Shown here: positions 23,142 to 30,799 of the stretch, in pieces
Position numbering within the stretch: position 1 is the stretch's first letter
Layout: every line of letters begins with the position of its first letter
Assembly (NCBI GenBank): GCA_016844955.1
Contig: JAERTH010000016.1
Location: 1 to 33,392 of the forward strand
Source of the DNA: Fidelibacterota bacterium
Lineage (GTDB): Bacteria > Fidelibacterota > UBA8477 > JABMPR01
DNA length: 33,392 bases
Direction: 5' to 3'
Notes under the pieces: model-generated
What the model was told of the DNA's origin: nothing
Database searches by the model: none
The model's input: the letters and a program-made list of their open reading frames with translations, nothing else
Program-made: the position numbers and the translations under genes

Positions 23142-24077
23142 TTACAGCTTTGTTTCAGCGACCACTCCAGCAACATGTTCAGCAGTTACCTTCAGTGCAG
23201 CTTTTTCATCATCATTTAGCTCAACTTGCAGAATCTTCTCAATTCCACCACCACCGATAACACAGGGGACACCAATAAAGAGACCATCAATATCATATTC
23301 ACCTTCACAAAGGGCAGCACTGGGGATGATGCGTTTCTTATCAAGCAGGTAGGCTTCAGCCATTTCAATTGCTGATTGTGCCGGGCTGAAGAAGGCGGAT
23401 CCATTGCCCAATAATTTCACAATTTCACCACCAGCCATGCGGGTTCTTTTTTCAATCCCGGCCAGTGTATCCGCATCAAGTAATTCAGTTACAGGTACAC
23501 CACCAACGGTGGCCAGCCGTGTAAGCGGAACCATGGTATCTCCATGACCGCCCAGAACCAAACAGGATACATCCTGTGTCGAGTAACCGGTTTCCATGGC
23601 AATGAACGCCTTGAATCTTGAGGAATCCAATGCACCGGCCATACCGATAATCTTATTTTTAGAAAAACCGGAGACTTTATAAAAGGCATATACAATGGCA
23701 TCCAGGGGATTGGAAACAACGATGACGAAAGCATCTGGGGCATATTTTTTGACGTTCTCAGCAACATTAGAGATGATCTTCAGATTGATGTCCAGCAGGT
23801 CATCGCGAGACATACCGGGTTTACGTGGTACGCCTGCAGTAATAATAACCACATCTGATCCAGCTATATCAGCATAGTCGCTGGTACCAGTAATATTTAC
23901 ATCATAGCCTTCAAGAGGACGCATTTCCATAAGATCAAGGGCTTTCCCCTGAACTGGTCCCTCGAAAGCAGGGATATCAAGAATCACAACATCGCCCAAC
24001 TCTTTCTGTGCAGATATGAGGGCCAGAATCTGACCAATCTGTCCACCACCAATAAGCGTAATTTTTTTCCTACTCAT
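23142..24077 (-). CDS. mdh: malate dehydrogenase
   Basis: A 311-residue NAD-dependent enzyme of the LDH-like MDH group; interconverts malate and oxaloacetate in the TCA cycle. The Rossmann start is LIGGGQIGQILA (8-19), with Asp34 in VILDIP selecting NAD. Substrate arginines are Arg85 and Arg91 in VPRKPGMSRDD and Arg154 in LDSSRFKAF; His178 in GGHGDTMVP is the catalytic base. Arg at position 85 (a Gln in lactate enzymes) identifies malate as substrate. AAAGGAG lies 7 nt before the ATG. A 98-nt gap separates it from chorismate mutase upstream on the same strand, and a terminator follows. Confidence 0.97.
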   Translation of the reverse strand: MSRKKITLIGGGQIGQILALISAQKELGDVVILDIPAFEGPVQGKALDLMEMRPLEGYDVNITGTSDYADIAGSDVVIITAGVPRKPGMSRDDLLDINLKIISNVAENVKKYAPDAFVIVVSNPLDAIVYAFYKVSGFSKNKIIGMAGALDSSRFKAFIAMETGYSTQDVSCLVLGGHGDTMVPLTRLATVGGVPVTELLDADTLAGIEKRTRMAGGEIVKLLGNGSAFFSPAQSAIEMAEAYLLDKKRIIPSAALCEGEYDIDGLFIGVPCVIGGGGIEKILQVELNDDEKAALKVTAEHVAGVVAETKL

Positions 24078-24175
24078 CTTTGACTCCTTTTAACGGATTA
24101 AATATAAAATTATGATACAATATAATTGAACAATGCCTGTGTCACGATACGCAACTTACGCAATTACTGTCTAAA

Positions 24176-24442
24176 TTATTGGCTGTTTCCTGTATGTTTC
24201 CCGCCTTTAATAATCGTACTCCAGATATCTTCGATTACCTCGGATGGAATCCGGCCAGCAGATTTAGCCACAAGTTCTGCAATCAAATCCTGCTCCCGTT
24301 CAGGGGTAAACAGGGGTAACCCCTGTTCAATCTTCAGCTCTCGTATACTTATGGCTTGATCAATGCGTTCCTGGATTAGTTCCAATATCTGTCCGTCCAG
24401 CTCATCAATTTTATTGCGGTGCTCTAATATCTTATCTTCCAT
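24176..24442 (-). CDS. chorismate mutase, AroQ class
   Basis: An 88-residue all-helical protein without export signal. It follows the AroQ pattern: HRNKIDELDGQILELIQERIDQAISIRELKIEQG, then PEREQDLIAELV, with the Arg, Lys and Glu residues of the usual active site (N-terminal Arg, RELK Arg/Lys, and PxRE Arg/Glu). It would convert chorismate to prephenate for Phe and Tyr synthesis. A GTG 10 codons upstream (24472) gives a 98-residue version; the ATG at 24442 gives the usual domain length, but neither has a clear ribosome site. It is not fused to prephenate dehydratase or DAHP synthase, and no other aromatic biosynthetic gene is adjacent. Start uncertain, family likely. Confidence 0.8.
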   Translation of the reverse strand: MEDKILEHRNKIDELDGQILELIQERIDQAISIRELKIEQGLPLFTPEREQDLIAELVAKSAGRIPSEVIEDIWSTIIKGGKHTGNSQ

Positions 24443-24486
24443 GTGGATTAATATAGACGAAAAACTTCTCACCTCGACTGATTTTC

Positions 24487-24518
24487 AATTCCTAATTCGT
24501 AATTCCTAATTCGTAATT
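24487..24518. repeat. 14-nt tandem repeat, 2.3 copies
   Basis: AATTCCTAATTCGT occurs twice head to tail (24487-24500 and 24501-24514), followed by AATT. It lies in the short gap between divergent chorismate mutase and amidohydrolase-like genes, 11 nt before the latter's start. It may mark slippage or a binding site; no function is shown. Confidence 0.85.
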
Positions 24519-24529
24519 ACATTGTCACC

Positions 24530-25699
24530 ATGTTAGAACGCACATTTTTTGCAGAATGGGTACTCCCCATCGTAAGTGGACCCATCCATGATGGCTATGT
24601 TTCTATTGCTGACGGTAAAATTACAGCAGTAGGCAAACAGAGCGAATTCATGGGTGATAAGAAGCATATTCAGAACCTGGGTCATGCTGTGGTATCTCCA
24701 GCCCTGGTGAATGCCCTGTTTCATCCCGACTATCCCGTGGCCGATCCCCAGGTTACTCCAAGGGGCTCGTTTTTTAACTGGCTCCATTCTGGAAAAAATG
24801 TCACGCGACTGAGCTCCAAACTCGAAGCTGAGAGTGAACTGTTAAGCGCCATCAAACGCGGTTATGACTATGGAACGGCTGCTATTGGCATCCGAACTCG
24901 CCACCCTGAGATCAGCGAACACCTTGAGAATTCCGGGTTGTATTCAGTAGTTTTTCAGATGCTGCATGGTTTCCGTGAATCGAATACGCATGAGATATGG
25001 AATAATCGCGGTCAATTCTCCAATACTGTGCTTACTCGCTTTTATTACGCCGGTGAATTTCTTTTCAATCTCGGACCGGAAGTTTTCCGCCAAATTGCCA
25101 GAACCGGTGCCAGAACAGCCCTACCCATGTCATTCATGAAGGCTGAAGAACTATTTTTCATGAAGGGACAGGGAAGGATTTATCAGTATCTCCTGGGTAA
25201 GGAAGATATGGATTACCGCTGGCAACCACCGAAGACAACCCCACTGCGCTACTTCCTCAATAATGCTTTCGCGGCTCAACAGACCATTCTCAGTCAGGTA
25301 ATCATGCTGGAAGAAGACGAGCTGGATATGCTCAAAAATAGATCAGAGACCTTTCACATGTGTCTTCACCCCCGCTTTGATCGACAATGGGAGTTGGGGA
25401 CTGCTCCGGGTCAATTAATACAGGAGAAAGGCTTCAACATCTGTCTGGGCACCTTTGCCGATCATATGGATATTAGAGCTGAGATGCGATCCGCCTCAGC
25501 AGAGTATGGGTTCAAACCAGATGAAATTATTCGCATGGCTACCCTGAATGGGGCCAAGGCATTGGGTCTTGATGATAAAATAGGAAGTCTTGAACCGGGT
25601 AAGGATACCAAGATATTCTCCATCCGATCAGAGACCAGCATCGCTGATCCCTATAATATCATTTTGTTTACAAATGAGAGACTGCGACCCGTTTCCTGA
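24530..25699 (+). CDS. amidohydrolase-fold protein lacking most metal ligands
   Basis: A 389-residue protein with the layout of cytosine deaminase/aminofutalosine deaminase-like amidohydrolases: an N-terminal strand domain (DGYVSIADGKITAVGK), VVSPALVNALFHPD (54-67), and C-terminal PDEIIRMATLNGAKALGLDDKIGSLEPGKDTKI. The metal site is altered: the first His of NxHxH is Leu63, only His65 remains; the LAHC His becomes LSQV (254-257); the GTDS Asp is Phe309 in CLGTFADHMDI. Thus it should not bind zinc in the normal way and may be a pseudoenzyme or use other chemistry. No ribosome site; a tandem repeat lies just upstream. Divergent from chorismate mutase. MqnX-type menaquinone ancestry is possible but unproved. 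Confidence 0.75.
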   Translation: MLERTFFAEWVLPIVSGPIHDGYVSIADGKITAVGKQSEFMGDKKHIQNLGHAVVSPALVNALFHPDYPVADPQVTPRGSFFNWLHSGKNVTRLSSKLEAESELLSAIKRGYDYGTAAIGIRTRHPEISEHLENSGLYSVVFQMLHGFRESNTHEIWNNRGQFSNTVLTRFYYAGEFLFNLGPEVFRQIARTGARTALPMSFMKAEELFFMKGQGRIYQYLLGKEDMDYRWQPPKTTPLRYFLNNAFAAQQTILSQVIMLEEDELDMLKNRSETFHMCLHPRFDRQWELGTAPGQLIQEKGFNICLGTFADHMDIRAEMRSASAEYGFKPDEIIRMATLNGAKALGLDDKIGSLEPGKDTKIFSIRSETSIADPYNIILFTNERLRPVS

Positions 25700-25710
25700 G
25701 CCAACTCAGG
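25695..25710. terminator. hairpin between convergent genes
   Basis: CCTGAG and CTCAGG form a 6-bp stem with a CCAA loop at the stop of the amidohydrolase-like gene. A second AT-rich arm pair (AAAATCA at 25714-25720 and TGATTTT at 25729-25735) follows. They could jointly end both convergent transcripts, but no long T tract follows the GC-rich stem. Confidence 0.35.
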
Positions 25711-25737
25711 ATAAAAATCAATAACCTATGATTTTGT

Positions 25738-26388
25738 TTAGAATGTCCAGCGCAGGCCGATGGTTGGCAACGCCTGGATTCCATCCTCCCCAAAAACAAA
25801 ATTATTACTGACTTCCACTTCACTCCCGATAGCCAGATGCTCGTTGGCATTATACCAGAGTTGTGGTTCTGCAAGCAGGACCAACTGTTTTCCATCGCCA
25901 TCATCCTTAGACCAGACATCTATAAAGCCTGAGAATTCAACATTTCCATCCAGCAGAGGCTTAAACCAGGTTGTTGTAAGTTGGAAATCAGGGGCATCCG
26001 CACCCTGGGCAGCGAGATACAAAATATCCAGGGGCAAAGCTATAAAACCTAGATCCAAGTAGTAGTTCACCCCTACTAGCCAGGCTTGTCCCAAAGGACC
26101 AAAGCTGGCTACTCCATCATTGTATTGAATCGTTGCAGACAAATTCTTTATGGGAAGCGTAAAGGATCGGGCTATTTCCCAGTATGTCAGTGAAACGCCT
26201 TTAATCCCGGGGGCATCATACTCCATGTCCACAAACCAGAATGTGGATCCATAGGTATCCGGTTTAAACATTTCCAAAGTGGTAACCAGGTATTCTCTAT
26301 CACCGGAAGCTTCATAGTGGAGCTGTAGGTTTTGAGCAAAGGAAAATGAGGATACAATGAGAGCGGATAGAATTATTTTGCGGAACAT
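25738..26388 (-). CDS. DUF5020-like outer-membrane beta-barrel protein
   Basis: A 216-residue exported protein, signal peptide MFRKIILSALIVSSFSFAQ. The mature chain is alternating amphipathic strands ending in the aromatic LRWTF, typical of outer-membrane barrels. NLQLHYEAS, TTLEMFKPDTYGSTFWFVDMEY and YWEIARSF match what I recall of DUF5020, a Tsx-channel-like family found in Bacteroidota. It would form a small barrel, perhaps a nucleoside or small-solute channel. The start at 26388 is chosen since GGGAG lies 7 nt upstream; an upstream in-frame start at 26448 would give no signal peptide at the N-terminus and would overlap the previous gene. Last gene of a four-gene leftward operon. Confidence 0.78.
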   Translation of the reverse strand: MFRKIILSALIVSSFSFAQNLQLHYEASGDREYLVTTLEMFKPDTYGSTFWFVDMEYDAPGIKGVSLTYWEIARSFTLPIKNLSATIQYNDGVASFGPLGQAWLVGVNYYLDLGFIALPLDILYLAAQGADAPDFQLTTTWFKPLLDGNVEFSGFIDVWSKDDGDGKQLVLLAEPQLWYNANEHLAIGSEVEVSNNFVFGEDGIQALPTIGLRWTF

Positions 26389-26416
26389 GGGTAATCTCCC
26401 GTGTTTTATATTTGAA

Positions 26417-27046
26417 TTACATTTTTCGCACGAAGCGACCCGGTTCACCAGGGTCCTCAGTAAATTTCATGCGCCGCAAATAACGCTGATGCACCGGCAC
26501 ATTGCAATAGGCAACATAGGTATGGAAACCTTTTTTCTGCACGATCTCGCGAAATTCTCTAAAGAAATAGCGTGCGCTTTCATAGTCACGATACATGGGA
26601 ATTTCATAGTCGAGATGAATCTGAACAATACCGTGCTCCTGGCGCTCATAAATGAATAATCCTACGGGGACCACATTTCTGGTTATGAGAATTGATCTGT
26701 ACTGGCGCAGCCCTTCAACATTTACATCAGGAAAATGTTTTCTGATATCCTGGAGATAGAACTCGATAAACCTGGGCAGGAAAATACTGGTATCCCAGGA
26801 TATGGGTATGAGGTGAAAATGATCCTTGGTCAGAGCAATACGAATAAGGTAATAAATATTCACACCAACGATAAAGCCATTCACAACCAGCACTGGATAC
26901 ACTTGTAGCAGGGCTCCATATACGGTGAAGGCAACAGCCCCTAACAGGTTTATCCAGCGGAGTCGTTTTATGTTTGTCATGGTTAGCGATACGGCCACCA
27001 CAACAGAAGCTATATAACCCAGCCATTCGGTCCAGTCCAGCATCAT
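26417..27046 (-). CDS. YgjV-like membrane domain fused to GNAT-like domain
   Basis: A 209-residue protein. Residues 5-75 form three close membrane spans, GYIASVVVAVSLTMTNIKRL, RWINLLGAVAFTVYGALLQV and LVVNGFIVGVNIYYLIRIAL. That is a pattern of the YgjV inner-membrane family, found in many bacteria as an isolated domain. The cytoplasmic remainder (about 105-205) reads like a degenerate acetyltransferase fold: VPVGLFIYERQEHGIVQIHLDYEIPM, SARYFFREF and VHQRYLRRMKF. No acetyl-CoA loop (Q/RxxGxG/A) is evident, so catalysis is doubtful. The start overlaps the LD-carboxypeptidase stop by 4 nt (ATGA). Function unknown. Confidence 0.65.
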   Translation of the reverse strand: MMLDWTEWLGYIASVVVAVSLTMTNIKRLRWINLLGAVAFTVYGALLQVYPVLVVNGFIVGVNIYYLIRIALTKDHFHLIPISWDTSIFLPRFIEFYLQDIRKHFPDVNVEGLRQYRSILITRNVVPVGLFIYERQEHGIVQIHLDYEIPMYRDYESARYFFREFREIVQKKGFHTYVAYCNVPVHQRYLRRMKFTEDPGEPGRFVRKM

Positions 27047-27972
27047 AACAGTGTCAGGCTCCCCTCATCACCATTTAATCTCACTTGCGCTCCTAAGGGC
27101 AGGGTCATTTTCCGCATACCGTGTCCATAGGCAACATTGGTCACAATTGGAAAATCAACAGGCCCGATTATATCACGCACCAGTTCATCCAGCGTAAAAT
27201 CATCCTCGTCACCGTCTTCCCAGGCACCTATAAGTTGCCCGATCATGAGACCATTTATCCGTTCATCACCATTGAAGAAGCCGGCCATTTTGAATTGACT
27301 CAGCATGCGATCGATGTGCTGGACATTCTCACCAATGTCTTCGAGTACCATAATACTTCCTGCCACGTCTGGAAAGTAAGGGGTAGCCATGAGATTATTG
27401 AAAAGGGAAAGACACCCACCCACAAGCTGTCCCTCTCCTGCACCTGGAGATAAAACGGTATGGGGGACATCCTCTGGGTTCTTGAGGATTTGACCAGTCA
27501 TGGGTTTCATTAACAGATCCCAAAATGTTGACTCAGTGAAGGGATCGATTCCATTTTCATCGGCCATTTCCACAGCTGCCATGACACCAGATAGGGTTAC
27601 CAAACCAGTTTCTACACCAAGAGCACATTGCAGCGCAGTGATGTCAGAATACCCCGCAAAGAATTTTGGGTGTTGAGCAATGAGTTCATAATCCAGATCA
27701 TCCAGAAAGCGTGGGGTTCCATAGCCACCTCGGCTGCATAAAATCAGATCCACTTCATCATCAGCAAAAGCCCAATGGATATCTTCCACCTGTTCCGGGC
27801 CACGACCGGTAAGATACTTGTTCTTACCCTTGAGGTGCTTCCCCTCTTTAACTTTGAAACCCTTTGAAATAAGATAATCGATACCGCGTTGCAGCTTTTC
27901 AGGCTTAGGAGCAGAGGCTGGCGAGATAATGGCAATAGTGGCACCAGGTTGAATGGGAGGGGGTGTTATCAT
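27043..27972 (-). CDS. ldcA: LD-carboxypeptidase (family S66)
   Basis: A 309-residue cytoplasmic serine peptidase that releases the terminal D-Ala from murein tetrapeptides during recycling, or related LD bonds. The catalytic Ser109 lies in FFAGYSDITAL, Glu211 in VLEDIGE and His284 in AYGHGMRKMTLPLG. IAIISPAS at the N-terminus and ILCSRGGYG (77-85) are further family landmarks; length is normal. AAAGGAAG lies close before the ATG. It sits between a secreted protein of unknown function (20 nt before) and the YgjV-GNAT gene (overlap). Microcin-immunity (MccF) relatives share this fold, but the context gives no sign of that. Confidence 0.92.
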   Translation of the reverse strand: MITPPPIQPGATIAIISPASAPKPEKLQRGIDYLISKGFKVKEGKHLKGKNKYLTGRGPEQVEDIHWAFADDEVDLILCSRGGYGTPRFLDDLDYELIAQHPKFFAGYSDITALQCALGVETGLVTLSGVMAAVEMADENGIDPFTESTFWDLLMKPMTGQILKNPEDVPHTVLSPGAGEGQLVGGCLSLFNNLMATPYFPDVAGSIMVLEDIGENVQHIDRMLSQFKMAGFFNGDERINGLMIGQLIGAWEDGDEDDFTLDELVRDIIGPVDFPIVTNVAYGHGMRKMTLPLGAQVRLNGDEGSLTLL

Positions 27973-27991
27973 GGAACTTCCTTTTTATTCG

Positions 27992-28648
27992 CTATTCTTG
28001 AATGATGTCGTGGTGATCAAAGAGTACAACCCGTTGAACCATTTTACCAGATCCATCAAACTCTTCCAGGACCGTACGGTTTTCAGAATCAATGTATTTA
28101 TATCGGCGTTCAGTGAGCACGATTCCCTGTAGATCATCTCTGAGAATTTCGCGATCTTTGCGTCTGTCTTCGCGATAGACTGTCTCTTTTGAACACAGGG
28201 TTTGACCGCGGACACCGATGATATAGTATCCGGTTTCTCTTTCAAATTCGTTGTATTCCCTGCGGATCATAAAATTGGAGTTGGCTGGAATAAATGTGTT
28301 GCCGAAAATGGTGCGGAACAGTGCCATTTCAGACGGATCATTCTGAAAAATGGATTCCTCGCGGAGGTGTCCCAACATGTCATAGGAGCGGCTGGATTTA
28401 TGATTTCCATAATCATCGTATTCATTCACGACATGATCCTGAAGGACTTTTGAAGCGTTGAAATGTTTGATCAAGCGCGGCTTGTCATTGATCATTTTGA
28501 CCTGGGTATACTGAACAGCAATTAATGAGTCAAGCGGCATAAAAACAGCCGTTCCAGGCTTACCCCAGCCGGCATAGTAATAGCTTGAATCCTGTGCGCT
28601 AACAGAAAGAGAAGACAAAATAAGTATTGATACAATCAAGCGTTTCAT
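27992..28648 (-). CDS. exported protein with YD/RHS-like strand repeats, unknown function
   Basis: A 218-residue protein with signal peptide MKRLIVSILILSSLSVSAQ. The mature part consists of short charged beta strands of the kind seen in toxin-immunity-like or MORN/YD-type proteins: NEYDDYGNHKSSRSYDMLG, REYNEFERETGYYI, RRYKYIDSENRTVLEEFDGSG. I do not recognise a named family. No ribosome site is seen close to the ATG. It is first in the operon with LD-carboxypeptidase, the YgjV-GNAT protein and the DUF5020-like barrel. It probably works in the periplasm or outer membrane. Confidence 0.65.
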   Translation of the reverse strand: MKRLIVSILILSSLSVSAQDSSYYYAGWGKPGTAVFMPLDSLIAVQYTQVKMINDKPRLIKHFNASKVLQDHVVNEYDDYGNHKSSRSYDMLGHLREESIFQNDPSEMALFRTIFGNTFIPANSNFMIRREYNEFERETGYYIIGVRGQTLCSKETVYREDRRKDREILRDDLQGIVLTERRYKYIDSENRTVLEEFDGSGKMVQRVVLFDHHDIIQE

Positions 28649-28717
28649 GTTTGGCTTAAAAAGTACACCTCGGGATAAAAATACAAAGTGTTATGTGGGT
28701 GTCAGAGGGTGATGGCT

Positions 28718-28744
28718 GGACATTTCGACGGGCTCAATGTCCGG
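28718..28744. repeat. palindromic repeat, copy 1
   Basis: GGACATTTCGACGGGCTCAA, continuing TGTCCGG. The ends GGACATT and AATGTCC can pair, with a CGRCGGGCTC-like loop. First of three near-identical units in this gap. Confidence 0.85.
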
Positions 28745-28778
28745 AGGTCTCCCGGTGGCTGAGCCTGCCGAAACCTCC
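28743..28778. repeat. hairpin with inverted version of the repeat core
   Basis: GGAGGT (28743-28748) and ACCTCC (28773-28778) can pair. The right part (GAGCCTGCCGAAACC) is the reverse complement of the GGTTTCGGCAGGCTC type core seen in the flanking units, so one copy is inverted relative to the others. Confidence 0.6.
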
Positions 28779-28797
28779 ATCTTTCACCCGAGAGTCT

Positions 28798-28822
28798 GAC
28801 ATTTCGGCAAGCTCAATGTCCG
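28798..28822. repeat. palindromic repeat, copy 2
   Basis: GACATTTCGGCAAGCTCAAT followed by GTCCG. Same paired ends (GACATT/AATGTC) as copies 1 and 3, core differing at three positions. Confidence 0.85.
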
Positions 28823-28840
28823 AGTTCCACCGGAGGATCT

Positions 28841-28866
28841 GACATTTCGGCGGGCTCAATGTCCGG
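28841..28866. repeat. palindromic repeat, copy 3
   Basis: GACATTTCGGCGGGCTCAAT followed by GTCCGG. Differs from copy 1 at one core base. Spaced 43 nt from copy 2 while copies 1 and 2 are 80 nt apart, so the array is irregular. It lies between the secreted unknown gene and the terminator of the 462-residue T9SS cargo. Confidence 0.85.
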
Positions 28867-28883
28867 TGCCATATGAGACAAAA

Positions 28884-28910
28884 AAAGGGCAACTGCATCA
28901 GTTGCCCTTT
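28884..28910 (-). terminator. strong terminator after the 462-residue T9SS cargo
   Basis: 11-bp perfect stem AAAGGGCAACT and AGTTGCCCTTT with a 5-nt loop. On the minus strand it continues into a run of T (plus-strand A run from 28879). It begins 22 nt beyond the cargo stop codon. Being A/T flanked on both sides it may work in both directions. Confidence 0.9.
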
Positions 28911-28932
28911 GAAAACTAACGTTGAATCAGTG

Positions 28933-30321
28933 TTACCTAAGGAGCGTAACCTTTTCTGATTTGATTTGAGCTCCAGCCTGGATATTGACGAGATAAATAC
29001 CTGAGGGCAGGTGTGCATCTTGCATATCAGTCCCATTCCAGCGCAATGTATAATTCTGACCTTCAGGATGATTTCCCCTGTTGTAATTCCATACTTGCTC
29101 ACCGGCCAGGTTATAAATGCTGACATTCAAGTCATTCGCCTCTGCCAGATCATAGGTCAGAGTGATGGTAGGATTAAAAGGATTGGGGGAAAGTTTCACT
29201 ACTTTCACCACCTCAGGTTTGACATTGTTACCTGGATTAATATAGGTTATGGTTTCTATGTGATCCTTGTGATAAATCTTCTTACCTTGATAATCCACAT
29301 CAGCCAACTGGTATGAATAGGTCAAACCTTCCTTTACCTGGGTATCAATAAAGTAATACTCAGTCGCCTCAGTGGTTGATCCCTGTCCCTGGAGTAAAGG
29401 GTCTTTCGCAAAGGAGACTAATTCTGACCAATCCTTGGTATCGCTCTTTCGTAAAACGATGAAGCCCTGGTTCTCGATTTCAGAATCTGTAGTCCAAACT
29501 AATTTTACACCCTTGGAAGATGAGTAGGCTGAAAACTCTGAGAGTTCTACAGGAAGGGATTGGTCACTATCTGTAGCTCCGGCTGAATAGTAATCGTTAT
29601 TTACTGAGTAAAATTTATAATGATATGTTGTGTTCGCATCTAGTTCGGTATCATCGCATTCCTCCAATGGACCGTTGTATACTACATAATCTCCACCAAA
29701 ACTTTGACCAGCCGAGTATTCAGTAGCGTTTGAAGGGACAGTAAAGGAACCTGTAGTATTCCTGACAACCATCACATCCTTACTATTCCATTTAGTCCAG
29801 CTCAAATCAATCTGTGAAGCGCTTGAGGCTGTGGCATCAGTACTTGATGGATCTGTTAATGCAGAAACTGTTACTGTTGAGGATTGATATAAATCTGCAC
29901 CCTCATTCCACCCACTACCACCACTGTAGTAGCGACCATTACCACCACCTGAACCGTCATCATCATCCCCCCCATCGTTCCAGCCCATCCACGCAGAGTA
30001 GTAAAAAGTTGCTACCGAGGTACCTTGAACTTGAACTTTTACACCTTCATTGTTGCCGAAACCATCACCAGCATCATCAACCCATTCCATAGTGCTCCAG
30101 CTCAAAGAGGAAGAAGCGTTTGTTGTCCCCCAGCCAATCTGTTTATTATCTGCACCCCACCCCGTAGCATCAACATTGAAACTAATATCCAAGTAATCCC
30201 CTAGATAGATCGTGGGGTTTTCTGAGGATTGCCGAACATCATCTCTTTGAGCCCATCCCCAGCCATATGCCTGAAAGGGGATCAGTACAAATATTATAAA
30301 GTTCACTAAAAGTTTTTTCAT
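28933..30321 (-). CDS. secreted protein with T9SS type A sorting domain (462 residues)
   Basis: A 462-residue exported protein, signal peptide up to about residue 19 (FQAYG), GGAGGG 5 nt before the ATG. Residues 25-150 are a Trp- and Gly-rich strand domain with an acidic, glycine-rich loop (WMGWNDGGDDDDGSGGGNG) that may bind calcium. Residues ~155-250 resemble fibronectin type III (ASQIDLSWTKWNSKDVMVV), followed by the LPVELSEFSAYSSSKGVKL linker strand, common in T9SS cargo. The C-terminal sorting domain (about 380-462) has KLSPNPFNPT, VSIYNLAGEQVW, LPSGIYLVNIQ and ends KVTLLR. Cell-surface or secreted role is inferred from sorting; no catalytic site is visible. Confidence 0.88.
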   Translation of the reverse strand: MKKLLVNFIIFVLIPFQAYGWGWAQRDDVRQSSENPTIYLGDYLDISFNVDATGWGADNKQIGWGTTNASSSLSWSTMEWVDDAGDGFGNNEGVKVQVQGTSVATFYYSAWMGWNDGGDDDDGSGGGNGRYYSGGSGWNEGADLYQSSTVTVSALTDPSSTDATASSASQIDLSWTKWNSKDVMVVRNTTGSFTVPSNATEYSAGQSFGGDYVVYNGPLEECDDTELDANTTYHYKFYSVNNDYYSAGATDSDQSLPVELSEFSAYSSSKGVKLVWTTDSEIENQGFIVLRKSDTKDWSELVSFAKDPLLQGQGSTTEATEYYFIDTQVKEGLTYSYQLADVDYQGKKIYHKDHIETITYINPGNNVKPEVVKVVKLSPNPFNPTITLTYDLAEANDLNVSIYNLAGEQVWNYNRGNHPEGQNYTLRWNGTDMQDAHLPSGIYLVNIQAGAQIKSEKVTLLR

Positions 30322-30351
30322 ATTCCCTCCAAAATCATTTCTCTAAAAAGT

Positions 30352-30374
30352 CGTTGAATATATTTAATACAACG
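30352..30374 (-). terminator. weak terminator after the orphan sorting-domain gene
   Basis: CGTTG and CAACG arms enclose an AT-rich loop of 13 nt that can pair further with one mismatch. On the minus strand ACTTTTT follows. It begins 22 nt past the stop at 30396. Confidence 0.5.
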
Positions 30375-30395
30375 CCCTATTTCAATATCAGCATG

Positions 30396-30797
30396 CTATT
30401 TCAGCAGACTGATCTTCTCTGTTTTTTCAAATAGACCCGCTCTTATTCTGGCAAAATAGATGCCAGAGGGCTGACCTGATGCCCGCCATTGATAGTCATA
30501 GCGACCAGGGGCCAATTCTCGGTTTTCCAGGATGGCTACTTCCTGTCCTCGCAGATTTAAAATACTAATCCGTGTGGCCGCTGTTTGGGGAATATCGACC
30601 ACCAGATTTACATCCGGGTTAAAGGGATTGGGATAGGGTGGATGTAAAGCGTATTCATCAGGGACGAAAGCTTCCTCCAGAGATACAACATCCTGGATAA
30701 TAATACTGATACTCAGTGTGTCACCTGCAGCCATTAATCGACCTACAGGCATGAGAACCAGCAACAGCAGGAGTAGCCTGACCTGTTTCAGGAACAA
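30396..30797 (-). CDS. short secreted protein consisting mainly of a T9SS sorting domain
   Basis: A 133-residue protein: signal peptide with six consecutive leucines (MFLKQVRLLLLLLVLMP, cleavage near MAA), a ~25-residue linker, then a T9SS type A sorting domain that fills the rest: YPNPFNPDVNLVVDIP, ISILNLRGQEVAIL, PSGIYFARIRAG, ending KISLLK. So apart from the signal and sorting domains there is almost no passenger. The start is TTG, 2 nt after the upstream stop and with AAAGGG about 9 nt upstream; an in-frame stop just before makes a longer version impossible. It is second in an operon with the 355-residue secreted protein, which has no sorting domain, suggesting that the two act together. 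Confidence 0.8.
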   Translation of the reverse strand: MFLKQVRLLLLLLVLMPVGRLMAAGDTLSISIIIQDVVSLEEAFVPDEYALHPPYPNPFNPDVNLVVDIPQTAATRISILNLRGQEVAILENRELAPGRYDYQWRASGQPSGIYFARIRAGLFEKTEKISLLK

Positions 30798-30799
30798 GA

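Noticed and set aside
28718..28866. Possible CRISPR array
   Set aside because: Only three imperfect units, unequal spacing of 53 and 18 nt between units, internal palindromes and no cas genes.
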